Shown here: positions 63,738 through 64,000 of the stretch, piece by piece
Numbering within the stretch: the first letter of the stretch is position 1
How the letters are laid out: every line of letters begins with the position of its first letter
Assembly: GCA_944322755.1 (NCBI GenBank)
Contig: CALUPY010000001.1
Coordinates: forward strand, 1 to 64,000
Length of the DNA: 64,000 nt
Reading direction: 5' to 3'
Origin: Candidatus Gastranaerophilales bacterium
Lineage (GTDB): Bacteria > Cyanobacteriota > Vampirovibrionia > Gastranaerophilales > Gastranaerophilaceae
Notes under the pieces: generated by a model
Databases searched by the model: none
Seen by the model: the letters and a program-made list of their open reading frames with translations, nothing else
Told to the model about the DNA's origin: nothing
Position numbers and translations under genes: made by a program

Positions 63738-64000
63738 AAAAAACAATGCTTTTAATTTGTACTATTCTATATGTTTGCAGCTATTCCGTTTGTTTAGCAT
63801 CGGAAGAATACAAAATGTCAGTATCTGCCGGCGGAAAGAATTATGCTGGTGCGGATTTAGAAGGTCACGATTTTTCCGGACAGGATTTAAGCGGCGCTAA
63901 TTTTAGCGATGCAGATATGGACGAAGTAAATTTTTCTAACGCTAATCTTTCAGGTGCAACTTTCGAAGGTGCGGATGTTGAAAATGCAAACTTTATGAAC
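63734..64000 (+). CDS. Exported pentapeptide-repeat protein, cut by the window edge
   Basis: The partial gene (89 codons to the edge, no stop) starts at an ATG overlapping the stop of the previous gene. The signal peptide (about residues 1-22) is followed by tandem A(D/N)LXX-type pentapeptide repeats: GADLEGHDFSGQDLSGANFSDADMDEVNFS, continuing to the edge. Such quadrilateral beta-helices are structural modules, often exported in cyanobacteria. It forms a two-gene unit with the beta-rich protein upstream. Confidence 0.8.
   Translation, partial: MKKTMLLICTILYVCSYSVCLASEEYKMSVSAGGKNYAGADLEGHDFSGQDLSGANFSDADMDEVNFSNANLSGATFEGADVENANFMN

Overview
The window looks like an ordinary chromosomal segment of an AT-rich, anaerobic, Gram-negative-type bacterium on the non-photosynthetic side of the Cyanobacteria, most likely a gut Melainabacteria/Gastranaerophilales (Vampirovibrionia) member. 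This placement is inference. Seen directly: the RNA polymerase beta' subunit is split into rpoC1 and rpoC2, and rpoC2 carries a very large insertion in the trigger-loop region, both hallmarks of the cyanobacterial lineage; a DUF3326-like gene (a family I associate with cyanobacteria and plants) sits next to it; there are no photosynthesis genes; rubrerythrin, a small ferritin-like protein, Rex and an iron-sulfur flavoprotein suggest an anaerobe; LPS-type GT9 glycosyltransferases and TonB-like proteins suggest a two-membrane envelope.

Layout. 1-457: a GC-richer, gene-free stretch holding a long imperfect inverted repeat. 458-2766 (minus): trmFO and an HD-GYP protein. 2894-4530: UPF0173 hydrolase and DUF3326 protein. 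4779-13715: rpoB-rpoC1-rpoC2, closed by a terminator that overlaps the promoter of a secreted M48 protease. 14879-20379: a small membrane protein, rpmE, proS, then a tight three-gene one-carbon cluster (MetE-core methyltransferase, CooC-type ATPase, folD) and a small Cys-rich secreted protein. 20724-26826: pth, a double-HTH regulator, a pilin-like protein, a GT9 transferase, rubrerythrin and a GH57 branching enzyme. 26951-30940 (minus): a four-gene operon of a membrane-anchored VWA protein, an FHA-like polytopic membrane protein and two TonB-like proteins; this is my best candidate for an undescribed system. 31041-36953: rex, clpX-clpP-tig, LOG and an acetyltransferase. 37204-37742: tRNA-Tyr and two tRNA-Thr. 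37796-46513: a TPR-glycosyltransferase, a formyltransferase, a YifB/ComM ATPase, and glmS with a translationally coupled 54-codon gene. 46672-50122: an MFS sugar transporter, small unknown genes and a ferritin-like/DUF2769 pair. 50275-54155: a five-gene plus-strand run (HAD phosphatase, class III aminotransferase, alpha/beta hydrolase with a Cys nucleophile, small membrane protein, Fe-S flavoprotein). 54156-57061 (minus): queE, a DnaJ variant, bioF. 57257-64000: HEAT-like protein, cation/Ca antiporter, nrnA, YihY, a secreted hydrolase with a broken catalytic triad, a GAF/degenerate HD-GYP protein, and two exported proteins, the last a pentapeptide-repeat protein running off the right edge.

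Most of the window is housekeeping: transcription (rpoBC1C2), translation (proS, rpmE, pth, tRNAs, trmFO, queE), proteolysis (clpXP, tig), envelope sugar supply (glmS, GT9) and glycogen (GH57). The accessory interest lies in the VWA/FHA/TonB operon, the MetE-CooC-FolD trio, the aminotransferase operon and several enzymes with altered catalytic residues. No CRISPR array, insertion sequence, rRNA or obvious prophage was seen.
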